A stretch of DNA of 64,000 bases. Origin: HXMU1420-13 sp965228545. Its GTDB lineage: Bacteria; Bacteroidota; Rhodothermia; Balneolales; Balneolaceae. This document shows positions 8,793 to 17,982 of this stretch, in pieces. The stretch spans positions 744,001 through 808,000 of the forward strand of contig OZ245822.1 of assembly GCA_965228545.1 (NCBI GenBank). Reading direction: 5' to 3'. The position numbers and the translations under genes are program-made. Within the stretch, counting starts at the first letter, position 1. Each line of letters starts with the position of its first letter. Under the pieces are notes generated by a model. That model worked only from the letters and a program-made list of their open reading frames with translations. It was not told where the DNA came from and did no database searches.

Positions 8793-10208
8793 TTACTTTA
8801 ACCGTAATTTTGCAACTGCCTCTACATGATAAGTTTGAGGGAACATATCCACGGGTTGCACTTTTTCAACATGATATACTTCGGCGAGTAATTTAAGATC
8901 GCGCGCCATGGTTGAACTGTCACAGCTTACGTAAACGAGTTTTGGTACTTTTAAGTCGCATAATCGCGCTACTACATCTGGATGCATTCCGGCACGTGGT
9001 GGGTCTGTAATTAGCACATCCGGAGCTCCAAATTCTGTTACCATTTCTTGGGTAAAAACATCTTTCATATCACCACGGATGAAGGAAACATTTTCCACGT
9101 TATTTTCTTCGGCATTAAAGCGTGCATTTTCAACGGCAATGTCAACCAGTTCGATACCAAGCACTTTACTTGCTTTTTGGCTCATGTACAAACTCAGCGT
9201 TCCTACGCCACAATATAAATCGTATACAATGTCGTTTTGTTTTAGCTCGGCAAATTCCCGAGCCACGTTATACAATTTTTCGGCTTGTGCTGTGTTTGTT
9301 TGGAAAAAAGCATTGGGATGTATTTTAAATTCAAATTCACCGATTTTATCCCGTATAAATCCCGGTCCGTAATACACATTTTCGTAACGCCCAATAGCCG
9401 TTGGATTATGCTGATCGTTCACATTATTCACAACGGTAGTTATCACCGGGTAGGCCTTGATTAATGCTTCTGTAAGTGCCTGAATGGTCTCTGGCTCGTC
9501 TTTGAAGGTTACCAAGTTCACCATAAAATCATTGGTGTAATGCGCCGTTCGAATCATCACATGCCGTAAAAAACCTTCTTTCTCGAATATATTAAACGGT
9601 TCGATGTTATGATCGAGGCAGTATTGTTTCACAAATTGAAGAATCTGAAAAGATTCTTCTCGCTGTAAGTGGCATTCGTTTAGATTCAGGATCTTATCAA
9701 ACCGCCCGGGTGCATGTAAACCGGCAGCAAATGCAGTGTCATCAACAAAATCATCGCTACGGATTTCTTCTTCGGTAAGCCACCGTTTATTACTGATGCT
9801 ATATTCCATTTTATTGCGATAATAAAACTCCAGATCGGAACCAATTGCTGGTAGTACGGGGGCGTCGAGTCCGGCAATTCTGCGAATATGGTCAGTAACC
9901 TGACCGGTTTTAAACTCAAGTTGTTTCTGATAGGGCACGTGCTGCCAGCTACAACCTCCGCATACATTGGCATGCCGGCATTTGGGGGTTATCCGATTGG
10001 GGCTTTCTTCTAGTAATTCCAGCATTTTAGCTTCGCGATAACTTTTCCGACGTTTCACAATTCTGGCTCTAACTACATCGCCGGGCATGGTTCCCGGAAC
10101 AAAAATGGCGAGGCCATCAACTTTGGCCACGCCTTTTCCTTTAAATGCGGCACCTTCGATAGTTAGTGTTAATTCGGTACCTTTTTTTAAACTGATAGGG
10201 GAGTTCAT
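8793..10208 (-). CDS. rlmD: 23S rRNA (uracil-5-)-methyltransferase, RlmD/RumA type
   Basis: 471 residues. An N-terminal TRAM domain (about 7-65) is followed by the iron-sulfur motif C77-X5-C83-X2-C86 with a fourth Cys in NECHLQ, as in RumA. The SAM-binding region carries VYDLYCGVGTLSLYMS. The catalytic region has TDPPRAGMHPDVV and the nucleophile Cys in VYVSCDSSTMARD. It methylates uridine C5 in 23S rRNA, but paralogues with other target uridines exist and the exact position is not readable from sequence. The start overlaps the preceding gene's stop by one base (TAATG), so the two are co-translated. Confidence 0.9.
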   Translation of the reverse strand: MNSPISLKKGTELTLTIEGAAFKGKGVAKVDGLAIFVPGTMPGDVVRARIVKRRKSYREAKMLELLEESPNRITPKCRHANVCGGCSWQHVPYQKQLEFKTGQVTDHIRRIAGLDAPVLPAIGSDLEFYYRNKMEYSISNKRWLTEEEIRSDDFVDDTAFAAGLHAPGRFDKILNLNECHLQREESFQILQFVKQYCLDHNIEPFNIFEKEGFLRHVMIRTAHYTNDFMVNLVTFKDEPETIQALTEALIKAYPVITTVVNNVNDQHNPTAIGRYENVYYGPGFIRDKIGEFEFKIHPNAFFQTNTAQAEKLYNVAREFAELKQNDIVYDLYCGVGTLSLYMSQKASKVLGIELVDIAVENARFNAEENNVENVSFIRGDMKDVFTQEMVTEFGAPDVLITDPPRAGMHPDVVARLCDLKVPKLVYVSCDSSTMARDLKLLAEVYHVEKVQPVDMFPQTYHVEAVAKLRLK

Positions 10209-10753
10209 TACTCTTTTTGAGGTTCGTAATATGCATCAAATTCGATTTTCACAGCGGTGTAGGCATCGCTGAGCTCTTCGATTTTATTCTGTGCCTTCTC
10301 GAGTTGGCGCAGGGCTATATTTGTGAGTGTTTGTAAAAATTTAACGGCAATTGCAGGATGGCGCTCCATCAGCACTTCGAAATCTGGTTTAAAAAAGCCT
10401 AGGAGCGTGGAGTCGCTTAAACATTTAGCTGATGACTTTCGCCGCAGATCGTATCCTATGGAAAGTGCACCAAAACTGTCGGCACTTTCCAGGATGAATC
10501 CATCTTTTATTTCATCGGGTGATTCTTCGCCGAGATTAAACGTTAATTCGATGGATCCTTCCTCGATAAAATACATACCGGTTCCCGGGTCGTTCCTATA
10601 AAAAACATATTCTCCTTCTTTGTACTTTCGGCGGTGGCAAAGCTGCAGAAACTCATACCGCTCTGCAGGGGAGAAGTTTTTTAGAAACTTTGACTTAAAG
10701 ACCACATTGGTTTGATTTTTGATCCGCTTAAATTTGTCTTTCATACGAAGCAC
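10208..10753 (-). CDS. Cyclic-nucleotide-binding-domain protein
   Basis: 181 residues; M1 or M4 could be the start. One cNMP-binding beta-roll covers about 20-140: GEYVFYRNDPGTGMYFIEEG, then ADSFGALSIGYDLRRKSSAK in the position of the phosphate-binding cassette. The usual RxA arginine in that cassette is not clearly kept, so ligand binding is uncertain. No DNA-binding helix-turn-helix follows; the C-terminus is a charged helix (LEKAQNKIEELSDAY) that could form a coiled coil. It lies 8 bp below the Omp85 gene and overlaps rlmD by one base. Its role is unknown. Confidence 0.8.
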   Translation of the reverse strand: MLRMKDKFKRIKNQTNVVFKSKFLKNFSPAERYEFLQLCHRRKYKEGEYVFYRNDPGTGMYFIEEGSIELTFNLGEESPDEIKDGFILESADSFGALSIGYDLRRKSSAKCLSDSTLLGFFKPDFEVLMERHPAIAVKFLQTLTNIALRQLEKAQNKIEELSDAYTAVKIEFDAYYEPQKE

Positions 10754-10761
10754 TTAGAGTT

Positions 10762-13176
10762 CTAGAATGAATGGCCGATGCCAAAGTGAAATTCTATGTT
10801 TCGATTATTGAACCAACCTAGATCAAGATCATGTGCACGAAACGCAAAATCAAATCTAACTACAACATATTCCCAGTCTAATCGGAGGCCAAGCCCCGAG
10901 CTTACTGCAATTTGATTGTAGAAATTATCGAACTTAAAACGACCTTGCTCAAGCTGATCGATGTCGCTACGATCTCTAAAATCGTTTTGTGGGCCATACC
11001 ATACATTTCCCGCATCCACAAACCAAGAAGCGATCCAGTCAGCACTAAGCAGATCTCTGATAAATGTTTGTCGTGCTTCGGTTTGAGCCAATAATTTTAT
11101 TTCCCCACCATTTATGGTGATCTCATCATTATTTATAGCACCCGGACCAAGTTGGAAGGGGGCATAGCCCCTAATATCGTTACTTCCGCCGGCAAAAAAA
11201 CGACGGTTAAGTGGGATGGATTTATTTTCCCCATAAGGGTGTGCTATTCCACCGAATAGTCGCCATGCAAACACTGATGAGTTAGACAATGGATAATATC
11301 GCCTATAATCGGCAGTAAGCGTAATAAACCGGCTGTACGTTAGAGTATTATCACTCAGTTTAAACAAAGCAGGAAGGTTGCCTTCCACTTTACCCGGAGT
11401 TACAATAAACCGATCGATTGCATAAGGCATGTTGCCGGCAGCAGCTATCGAATATTCACTAAAGTATCCACGATTCTTTTTAATAAGATCGGTGTTTTGG
11501 CTTCGGATAGTATACCTAATGATGGAAGAAATCTGAGGTTCAAAATCCTGTAACAATCGAATATATTCAAAAGAATTCTGCCCAAATTTTTCGATTAACG
11601 ATTGAGTATACTGGTCGGAAGGGTTGGTATCGATAATATCAAGTTCAATCAAATCAAAGAAAGAAGAGAGCCGCGAATTATGTTGTACTTCGTATCGATA
11701 GTTAAATCGAACATCAGAATTTATGTCGAAGAACAATTGATCTGATCTACTGTAAGCAAGTGTGTAACGTGTAATTCCATTGGTAAAAAAACGTTGGTTA
11801 TCTAAAAACCGAAAAGGCCAGGAGATGCGTGGTACCGAATACTCGGTACGCAATTCATAGCTTCTAAAAAAAGAAGACTGCGCAGAATCGGGAGCGATCT
11901 CTTTTAAGGTCGAAGAACTCACAAATTCGAAGCTGCCATTCGCTCCGATCACCAGCTGTTCTGCTTTGCCAAACACATTATTGTTGGTATAATCTACGCC
12001 AATACCGGTTCCAAACCCATATCTTTTCATCCCAAAAAATTCGGTACTAATATTGTGCTTGGTGTATGTCTCAAGATCAAAAAAGGTGGGAATAACGGGT
12101 TTACTATAATCCGGGCGAACGCCATTCTCTGATTGCCCAAAACGACGGATATACAAATTGCCCAGATTTTGAAACTCTTTTACCGTTTCCAGATATAGCT
12201 CTTCGCTATACAGCTCTCCGGGTTGGAACAGTAGCTGATCGTTAAGCAGGCTGATTTTTGTGTCGGTTTCCGGTTCAAGCATCAATACCGTTGTTAGTGT
12301 ATCCGCATCTGGAATAACACGTTCAATGGTTTGCTTATTGGAGTACGTATCTGGTGGTTCAGGATCGGCGAGACGTACTTCGATGTTGCCAAAACGGTAG
12401 ATATTACCGGGATTAACCTGATATAATACATGCAGTTTGTACGCACTAGACGAATCAGGGCGGACATAGGCGATTACTGAATCACGCTCGGCAGCTGCAT
12501 ACCCATTATTTCGAAGAAAATTTATGACCCGAAGCTGTTCGTCTTTTAGTTCCTGAGCATTGAACTGACGATTCACTTTAAAAGTAGTATCGTTTATTCC
12601 AAGGCCGGTTAGCGGACTTTGAATAAAAAATCTTCGTCTCCGATCGGGTTCGTTGTTTAAAGGAAACCCTGCGTAGGTTATGGTTTCGATGCGCGATGGC
12701 GTTCCCTCTCTAATAAGGAACGACACCTCAATTTTATCGGTCCGATATTCAATAATGGTAGTATCAACCTGTACTTCTCGAAATCCTAGCGATTGATAAT
12801 AAAGCACGATACGCTCCATATCAGCCGCTACCACTTCACGATCGAGTAAGGCAGGGGCTTCACCAAAACTTCCAGAACTTAATCGATGGAAAAAATACCA
12901 TGGAGTAAAGCGTGGAATACCCAAAAACTCTCTGTTAGTTTTGGTTCGAACCAAATTTTCAAGCGTTCGGTCTTTTACGAACCGATTGCCCGAAAACCGA
13001 ACTCTGCGCACAACATCGTTATCTTCTCTTTCTGTTTGTATCTGCACTTGAGATTGATCTTGAGCAAATACAACAGAGTAAGATGGAGTGAAGAATGGTA
13101 AAAATAGCACTAAAACTACAACTCGAACAGAGTTGAGAAGTGCATGGATTAATAAATTAGCAATAGATTGCCACAC
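10762..13176 (-). CDS. Omp85-family outer membrane protein (BamA/TamA-like)
   Basis: 804 residues with a hydrophobic export signal (about 16-39, ending FAQ). POTRA-like repeats fill about 50-330: VRRVRFSGNRFVKDRTLENLV, IETITYAGFPL and NIYRFGNIEVRL are typical strand starts. The C-terminal half is a 16-strand-type barrel with the Omp85 lid motif at GGSNDIRGYAPFQLGPG, and it ends in the aromatic strand FHFGIGHSF. Such proteins insert or export outer membrane proteins. Length and the single-copy neighbours suit a TamA/TamL-like factor more than core BamA, since no skp or ompH gene follows. It heads a run of three tightly spaced genes. Confidence 0.85.
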   Translation of the reverse strand: MWQSIANLLIHALLNSVRVVVLVLFLPFFTPSYSVVFAQDQSQVQIQTEREDNDVVRRVRFSGNRFVKDRTLENLVRTKTNREFLGIPRFTPWYFFHRLSSGSFGEAPALLDREVVAADMERIVLYYQSLGFREVQVDTTIIEYRTDKIEVSFLIREGTPSRIETITYAGFPLNNEPDRRRRFFIQSPLTGLGINDTTFKVNRQFNAQELKDEQLRVINFLRNNGYAAAERDSVIAYVRPDSSSAYKLHVLYQVNPGNIYRFGNIEVRLADPEPPDTYSNKQTIERVIPDADTLTTVLMLEPETDTKISLLNDQLLFQPGELYSEELYLETVKEFQNLGNLYIRRFGQSENGVRPDYSKPVIPTFFDLETYTKHNISTEFFGMKRYGFGTGIGVDYTNNNVFGKAEQLVIGANGSFEFVSSSTLKEIAPDSAQSSFFRSYELRTEYSVPRISWPFRFLDNQRFFTNGITRYTLAYSRSDQLFFDINSDVRFNYRYEVQHNSRLSSFFDLIELDIIDTNPSDQYTQSLIEKFGQNSFEYIRLLQDFEPQISSIIRYTIRSQNTDLIKKNRGYFSEYSIAAAGNMPYAIDRFIVTPGKVEGNLPALFKLSDNTLTYSRFITLTADYRRYYPLSNSSVFAWRLFGGIAHPYGENKSIPLNRRFFAGGSNDIRGYAPFQLGPGAINNDEITINGGEIKLLAQTEARQTFIRDLLSADWIASWFVDAGNVWYGPQNDFRDRSDIDQLEQGRFKFDNFYNQIAVSSGLGLRLDWEYVVVRFDFAFRAHDLDLGWFNNRNIEFHFGIGHSF

Positions 13177-13194
13177 ATTTAGGGGAGGGGGAGT

Positions 13195-13449
13195 TTAAAC
13201 GTCGTCGTAGTCGAAACCTTCATCTTCTTCGTTATGGAAGAAGTCTTCTTTTCGAATGTAATCAGGCCAGATATCCTCGATACTTTCGTAAATGGTGTTC
13301 TCACCTTCATCAATTTCTTCGAGTTCTTCGAGATTTACGATAACCTGATTCGGTAACCCGTTTCTCTCTGCCCATTCAATTAACTCTTCCCTACTTGCCG
13401 GAAAAGGGGCTTCATCTAAGGCAGCAGCTAGTTCAACTGTCCAAATCAT
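13195..13449 (-). CDS. DUF2795 domain protein
   Basis: 84 residues. The first half (LAAALDEAPFPASREELIEWAERNGLPNQVIVNLEEL) matches the DUF2795 pattern of a short helical domain. The second half is strongly acidic, ending in EEDEGFDYDDV. No enzymatic motif is present. It ends 18 bp before the Omp85 gene start on the same strand and is divergent from tatA. Its role is unknown. Confidence 0.8.
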   Translation of the reverse strand: MIWTVELAAALDEAPFPASREELIEWAERNGLPNQVIVNLEELEEIDEGENTIYESIEDIWPDYIRKEDFFHNEEDEGFDYDDV

Positions 13450-13569
13450 AGTGTTCCTTACGTTGTTTTCTTAAATTTTTAAGGATTCGGTGTATTAAAC
13501 GCTTGAATGAATTAAAATTCAAGTATTCAATGAATTATTTTATACTAAAAATCGTGCCGAAAATATTGC

Positions 13570-13577
13570 TATCTTAG
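13570..13577 (+). promoter_or_regulatory. Possible -7 element of the tatA-gatA promoter
   Basis: TATCTTAG, 38 bp before the tatA ATG, is one base off the Bacteroidota-type -7 consensus TAnnTTTG. No convincing -33 TTTG was found. A 7-bp inverted repeat (CTTGAAT 13502-13508, ATTCAAG 13517-13523) lies further upstream between the divergent genes and could be an operator. Confidence 0.3.
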
Positions 13578-13615
13578 CACAAATACATCAACAATTTCCA
13601 ATCAGGTTTTATTAT

Positions 13616-13831
13616 ATGTTTAATGGTATAGGAGCACCCGAAATTATCATCGTTGCTATTTTTGTGCTTGTTTTCTTTGGAGCTAAGCGCATTCCCGAAT
13701 TAGCAAGAGGACTGGGACAAGGAATTAAAGAATTCCGACAAGCGTCAAAAGATATCAAAAAAGAGATTGAAGAGAGCTCAAAAGACATCGAAGACGCGGT
13801 TAATTCCGACGAAAAGAAAACCACAAAGTAA
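13616..13831 (+). CDS. tatA: Sec-independent (twin-arginine) translocase subunit TatA/TatE
   Basis: 71 residues: a short N-terminal membrane helix (IGAPEIIIVAIFVLVFFG), the FGAKRIPELARGLGQGIKEFR amphipathic helix with the family's F-G-x-K-x-hinge, then a charged tail rich in Lys and Glu. TatA oligomers form the pore for folded proteins exported by the Tat system. No tatC gene is next to it. gatA starts 11 bp downstream, so the two are probably co-transcribed. Confidence 0.9.
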   Translation: MFNGIGAPEIIIVAIFVLVFFGAKRIPELARGLGQGIKEFRQASKDIKKEIEESSKDIEDAVNSDEKKTTK

Positions 13832-13842
13832 CTTACGATACC

Positions 13843-15375
13843 TTGATCCCGAAGACAATTCAGGAAGCCAGAGCGCAAATTTTAGCTGGCACACTCACCC
13901 TCACCGACCTAGTTGAGCATTACTTTGCGAACATTGATGCCTCTAACGAGGAAATTAATGCCTTCGTTTATCTTAATAAAGAAGACGCCCTAGAACAGGC
14001 TAAAAGCATCCAACAAAAAATAGATGCCGGTACTTACGGCCCTTTATTGGGAGCCGTTATGGGAATCAAAGATGTAATCTGCGAAAAAGGAAAGCCAACT
14101 AACTGTGCCTCAGAAATATTGGCTGATTTTCATAGTGTGTATGATGCTACTGTGATTGAGCGCCTACAAGCTGCGGATGCTATTCTTATTGGCCGAGTTA
14201 ATATGGATGAGTTCGCCATGGGTTCTACCAACGAGTACAGCAGATACGGAGCCGCAAGAAATCCTCACGATACAACCAAAGTTACCGGTGGGTCATCGGG
14301 GGGGAGCGCAGCAGCGGTTGCTGCAAACATGGCTAATACAACCTTAGGCTCTGATACTGGAGGTTCGATCCGCCAACCTGCCTCATATTGCGGTGTTGTT
14401 GGAATTAAGCCCACTTACGGGCGGGTATCGCGCTATGGCTTGGTGGCATTTGCCTCTTCTTTTGATTCGATTGGCCCTCTGGCACACTCGGTAGAAGATG
14501 CTGCGGCAGTGCTTCAAACCATTGCGGGCTTTGACGAGCGAGATAATACATCTGCTCAATTAAATGTGCCTGATTATGTCGCTGTGGCCCAAAATCCTAC
14601 TAATCATATCAAAATTGGTGTCCCAGAGGAATTTTTTGGGGAGGGTTTGGATGAAGGAGTGAAATCCATAGTGGTAGACAACATCAAAAAATTGGAAGAA
14701 CATGGCGCTGAGGTAATTCCTATTCATCTGCCTCATACCAAATATGGGCTTGCAACTTATTACATTCTCGCAACTGCCGAGGCTTCCAGTAATTTGGCTC
14801 GGTTTGATGGAATAAGATACGGTCATCGTGCGGATAAAAATGTGGTACTTGACGAACTGAAAGCGGAAGAAGCGGAAATTAAAGCCCGTTTGAAAGCAGC
14901 TTCTAATGATGAAAAGCCTTTGATCGAACATGAGTTGGATAAATTAGACTCTGCTTTAACTCGACTGTATAAAAAATCGCGTACAGAAGGATTCGGTCCC
15001 GAAGTAAAGCGTAGAATCATGTTAGGTACGTATGTGTTAAGTGCCGGTTACTATGATGCATACTACGGAAAAGCTCAACGTGTGCGGCGTTTAATTCAAA
15101 ATGATTTCAAAAAAGCGTTTGAGCAAGTGGATGTGATAGCTTGTCCGACTGCTCCAACTACCGCTTTTGATATTGGTTCGGAAATCGAAGATCCTCTGCA
15201 AATGTATTTAAACGATGCATATACCATCTCGGCGAATCTGGCAGGTATATGTGGTATTAGTGTTCCGGCCGGAACACATGAAAATGGCTTGCCGGTAGGA
15301 ATTCAATTTTTAGGTGATGTTTTTCAGGAAGAAAAAATAATTAACGCTGGTCGATTGGTTGAATTACTCCGATAG
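13843..15375 (+). CDS. gatA: Asp/Glu-tRNA(Asn/Gln) amidotransferase subunit A
   Basis: 510 residues from a TTG start, the only one that keeps the family's N-terminus. It is an amidase-signature enzyme: K76 in GIKDVI, S151 in VTGGSSGGSAAAVA and nucleophile S175 in DTGGSIRQPAS form the Ser-cisSer-Lys triad at the spacing known for GatA. VVGIKPTYGRVSRYGLVAFASSFD is the GatA signature. GatA frees ammonia from glutamine, which GatB uses to convert Glu-tRNA(Gln) to Gln-tRNA(Gln). gatB and gatC are not in the window, as is common when these genes are dispersed. Confidence 0.95.
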   Translation: MIPKTIQEARAQILAGTLTLTDLVEHYFANIDASNEEINAFVYLNKEDALEQAKSIQQKIDAGTYGPLLGAVMGIKDVICEKGKPTNCASEILADFHSVYDATVIERLQAADAILIGRVNMDEFAMGSTNEYSRYGAARNPHDTTKVTGGSSGGSAAAVAANMANTTLGSDTGGSIRQPASYCGVVGIKPTYGRVSRYGLVAFASSFDSIGPLAHSVEDAAAVLQTIAGFDERDNTSAQLNVPDYVAVAQNPTNHIKIGVPEEFFGEGLDEGVKSIVVDNIKKLEEHGAEVIPIHLPHTKYGLATYYILATAEASSNLARFDGIRYGHRADKNVVLDELKAEEAEIKARLKAASNDEKPLIEHELDKLDSALTRLYKKSRTEGFGPEVKRRIMLGTYVLSAGYYDAYYGKAQRVRRLIQNDFKKAFEQVDVIACPTAPTTAFDIGSEIEDPLQMYLNDAYTISANLAGICGISVPAGTHENGLPVGIQFLGDVFQEEKIINAGRLVELLR

Positions 15376-15420
15376 TTTGGTGTTTTTAAAGCCTGTAATT
15401 CAAAATCTATCATCATCATC

Positions 15421-16188
15421 ATGAACAGACTTTCAGGAAAACAGGTGCTTATAACCGGTGCATCAGCCGGAATTGGAAAAGCAATTGCCGAACATTTTGC
15501 TTCAATGGGCTGCCATTTAGTAATTACCGGCAGGCGCAAGCATCGCTTGCAAGAACTTGCTACCTCGTTGCACACAAAGTATGACGTAAATGTACAGCCA
15601 TTCGCATTTGACATTCAGGATCGGATTGCAATTGAAGCCTTTACAGTGAGCGTGAAAGGAATCAAATTCGATATACTCGTTAATAATGCCGGACTGGCTA
15701 AAGGAGTAGATCCCATACATTCTGGTTCTTTTGATGATTGGGACGCCATGATTGATACAAACGTGAAAGGTTTGCTTGCCATTACACGCTTGTTTTTACC
15801 ACAAATGATTGAGCAAAACAGCGGGCATATTATAAATCTTGGTTCTACAGCCGGGCATGAAACGTATCCCGGTGGATCGGTGTACTGCGCTACTAAGCAT
15901 GCGGTTAAAGCGATTACCGAAGCCACAAAGAAAGATGTACATGGCACAAGAATACGAGTTAGTATGGTTTCACCCGGTTTGGTAGAAACCGAATTTAGTA
16001 ATGTCCGCTTTGGTGGTGATCAAGAAAAGGCAGACTTGGTATACAAAGGCATGCAACCATTAACGGCAGATGATATTGCCGAGATTGTGGTTTTTATTGC
16101 TAATCGTCCCGAACACGTAAATATTTTAGACTCAATAGTGATGCCGGTAGCACAATCTTCGGCACAAATGGTTCATCGACATGAATAA
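15421..16188 (+). CDS. Short-chain dehydrogenase/reductase (YdfG-like)
   Basis: 255 residues. Classical SDR pattern: cofactor loop TGASAGIGKA (about 13-22), an Arg-Arg pair after the second strand (ITGRRKHR) that favours NADP, NNAG at about 90, catalytic Ser in NLGSTAG and YxxxK in YCATKHAVK. The C-terminal VSPGLVETEFSNVRF closely resembles the NADP-dependent serine/3-hydroxy acid dehydrogenases (YdfG). It overlaps the next gene by 8 bp. The true substrate is not known. Confidence 0.85.
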   Translation: MNRLSGKQVLITGASAGIGKAIAEHFASMGCHLVITGRRKHRLQELATSLHTKYDVNVQPFAFDIQDRIAIEAFTVSVKGIKFDILVNNAGLAKGVDPIHSGSFDDWDAMIDTNVKGLLAITRLFLPQMIEQNSGHIINLGSTAGHETYPGGSVYCATKHAVKAITEATKKDVHGTRIRVSMVSPGLVETEFSNVRFGGDQEKADLVYKGMQPLTADDIAEIVVFIANRPEHVNILDSIVMPVAQSSAQMVHRHE

Positions 16189-17149
16189 AACTTATTATTT
16201 ACTTGTTGCTACGCTCTTATTATTTGCCTGCAGCAATGAACAAAAAACCGGACTTCAGTTTTCTGAAAAAGGACGAACCGTACCCGAATTTAATGCTGAT
16301 TCTGCCTATGCATTTATTCAGGCTCAAGTAGATTTTGGACCCAGAGTGCCCAATACCTACGGTCATGTGGAAACTCGAAAATACTTAGAACGAAAGTTCA
16401 GGGAATATGCAGGAAATCAAATGGTTTTCGCGCAAGAGTTTACAGAAGAAGGCTATTCTGGCGACGATCTAAAAATGGCGAATATTATTGCAGCGTTTAA
16501 CCCAACCGCCGAAGACAGACTTATGCTTTCTGCACATTGGGATACACGCCCAAGAGCGGATATGGATACAGTAAGAACAACAGAATACATATTAGGGGCT
16601 GATGATGGTGGATCCGGTGTTGGTGTTTTGATTGAATTAGCGCGGCTCTTTTCTGAAAATCCTCCACCTATCGGTGTTGATATTGTGCTATTTGATGGAG
16701 AAGATTACGGCGTTCCCAGCGATTTAGATATGTATTTTCTTGGATCAAGATATTGGTCTCAAAATCCTCCGGTTTCAGGCTATTCACCCCGTTTTGCAAT
16801 TTTACTGGATATGGTTGGTGCGAAAACGGCGCAATTTCCTAAAGAAGAGTTATCGGTAGGATATGCGCCCGATCTTGTGGATGAAATCTGGGAGCTGGCC
16901 GATGAGTTGGGGCACAGTAATTTATTTTTGGATGAACTCGGAGCTTCCATTTTGGATGACCATTGGGTGGTAAACACACAAACCGATATTCGGATGATCA
17001 ATATCATCAACCACAGAAGAAATAGTGAAGGTGAAGTGGAACTAGATGATTACTGGCATACACACAGAGACAATATGGATATAATAAGCACCGAGACGCT
17101 CCAGGCAGTGGGTGAGGTTTTGCTCGAACTCATTTATAATCGATTGTAA
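16181..17149 (+). CDS. M28-family lipoprotein resembling glutaminyl-peptide cyclotransferase
   Basis: 322 residues. The lipobox LLLFAC (C17) predicts a lipid anchor. Zinc ligands of the M28 fold are seen in order: H in LSAHWDTRP, D in LGADDGGSG, E in LFDGEDYG, D in ILLDMVG and H in WHTHRDNMD. The FLGSRYWSQNPP stretch after DGEDYG is typical of bacterial glutaminyl cyclases, which form N-terminal pyroglutamate; an aminopeptidase role is the alternative. It overlaps the SDR gene by 8 bp and prmA by one base, so the block is one operon. Confidence 0.8.
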   Translation: MNKTYYLLVATLLLFACSNEQKTGLQFSEKGRTVPEFNADSAYAFIQAQVDFGPRVPNTYGHVETRKYLERKFREYAGNQMVFAQEFTEEGYSGDDLKMANIIAAFNPTAEDRLMLSAHWDTRPRADMDTVRTTEYILGADDGGSGVGVLIELARLFSENPPPIGVDIVLFDGEDYGVPSDLDMYFLGSRYWSQNPPVSGYSPRFAILLDMVGAKTAQFPKEELSVGYAPDLVDEIWELADELGHSNLFLDELGASILDDHWVVNTQTDIRMINIINHRRNSEGEVELDDYWHTHRDNMDIISTETLQAVGEVLLELIYNRL

Positions 17150-17982
17150 TGGATTATATCAGAATACATATCGCCATACCTGATGAATTTCAGGAACTAC
17201 TCATAGCTGAGCTCTTTGACATGGATTTCGATGGTTTTGAAGAAGAAGAACATCGAATTATAGCATCAATTGCTGCTAAAGATTTTAACGACTACAAACG
17301 AGAAGAAATCGAACGAATACTTCTCCATTATGGCGAAGACGCCTACATCGAAAAAGAGGAAATTGTAGCGCCTCAAAATTGGAATGCGAATTGGGAACAA
17401 AGCATAGAGCCTCAAACAATTGGCAAGTTCTATGTTCGCCCTACCTGGGGAGAAGCATATTTTGGAGATGATTTCATAGAATTGCTAATCGACCCAAAAA
17501 TGGCATTTGGCACCGGATACCATGCCACAACACGTTTGCTTCTTGAATGGATTCCGGAAGTTGTAAAAGGAAATGAGGAAGTTCTTGATGCCGGAACAGG
17601 AACAGGAATTCTTGCAATTGCAGCACTAAAGGCAGGAGCCAGGCAAGCTTTTGGTTTCGATATCGACGAATGGAGCGAAGACAATGCAAAAGAAAATATG
17701 GCGCTAAATGGAGTAGGAGGTTTTGAAGTTAAACTGGGATCTACGGAAACAATACCATCCGAGAAAGAATACGACCTGATTCTGGCAAATATCAATCGTA
17801 ATGCATTAATGGATTTGATTCCCGTGCTAAATAAACATTTAAAGCGTGGTGGAACATTGTTACTTTCAGGGCTACTTGAAGCGGATGAGTCTACTATACT
17901 TAAAATTACCGACAAGCAGTTGTTAACTCATGTGGCTACTCGTCAGCAAAAGGAGTGGATCGCAATTTTATTACGTAAATGA
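17149..17982 (+). CDS. prmA: Ribosomal protein L11 methyltransferase
   Basis: 277 residues. The N-terminal half is the L11-recognition domain, with NWNANWEQSIEPQTIGKFYVRP at about 83-104. The SAM-binding half has FGTGYHATTRLLLEW, VLDAGTGTGILAIAALKAGA, the acidic FDIDEWSEDNAKEN and the catalytic LANINRNALMDLIP loop. It trimethylates ribosomal protein L11. The start is in a TAATG overlap with the upstream gene and the end in an ATGA overlap with the phosphatase gene. Confidence 0.93.
   Translation: MDYIRIHIAIPDEFQELLIAELFDMDFDGFEEEEHRIIASIAAKDFNDYKREEIERILLHYGEDAYIEKEEIVAPQNWNANWEQSIEPQTIGKFYVRPTWGEAYFGDDFIELLIDPKMAFGTGYHATTRLLLEWIPEVVKGNEEVLDAGTGTGILAIAALKAGARQAFGFDIDEWSEDNAKENMALNGVGGFEVKLGSTETIPSEKEYDLILANINRNALMDLIPVLNKHLKRGGTLLLSGLLEADESTILKITDKQLLTHVATRQQKEWIAILLRK

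Noticed and set aside
13612..13878. An 88-codon frame antisense to tatA
   Set aside because: It is the mirror of the strongly supported tatA gene and the start of gatA.
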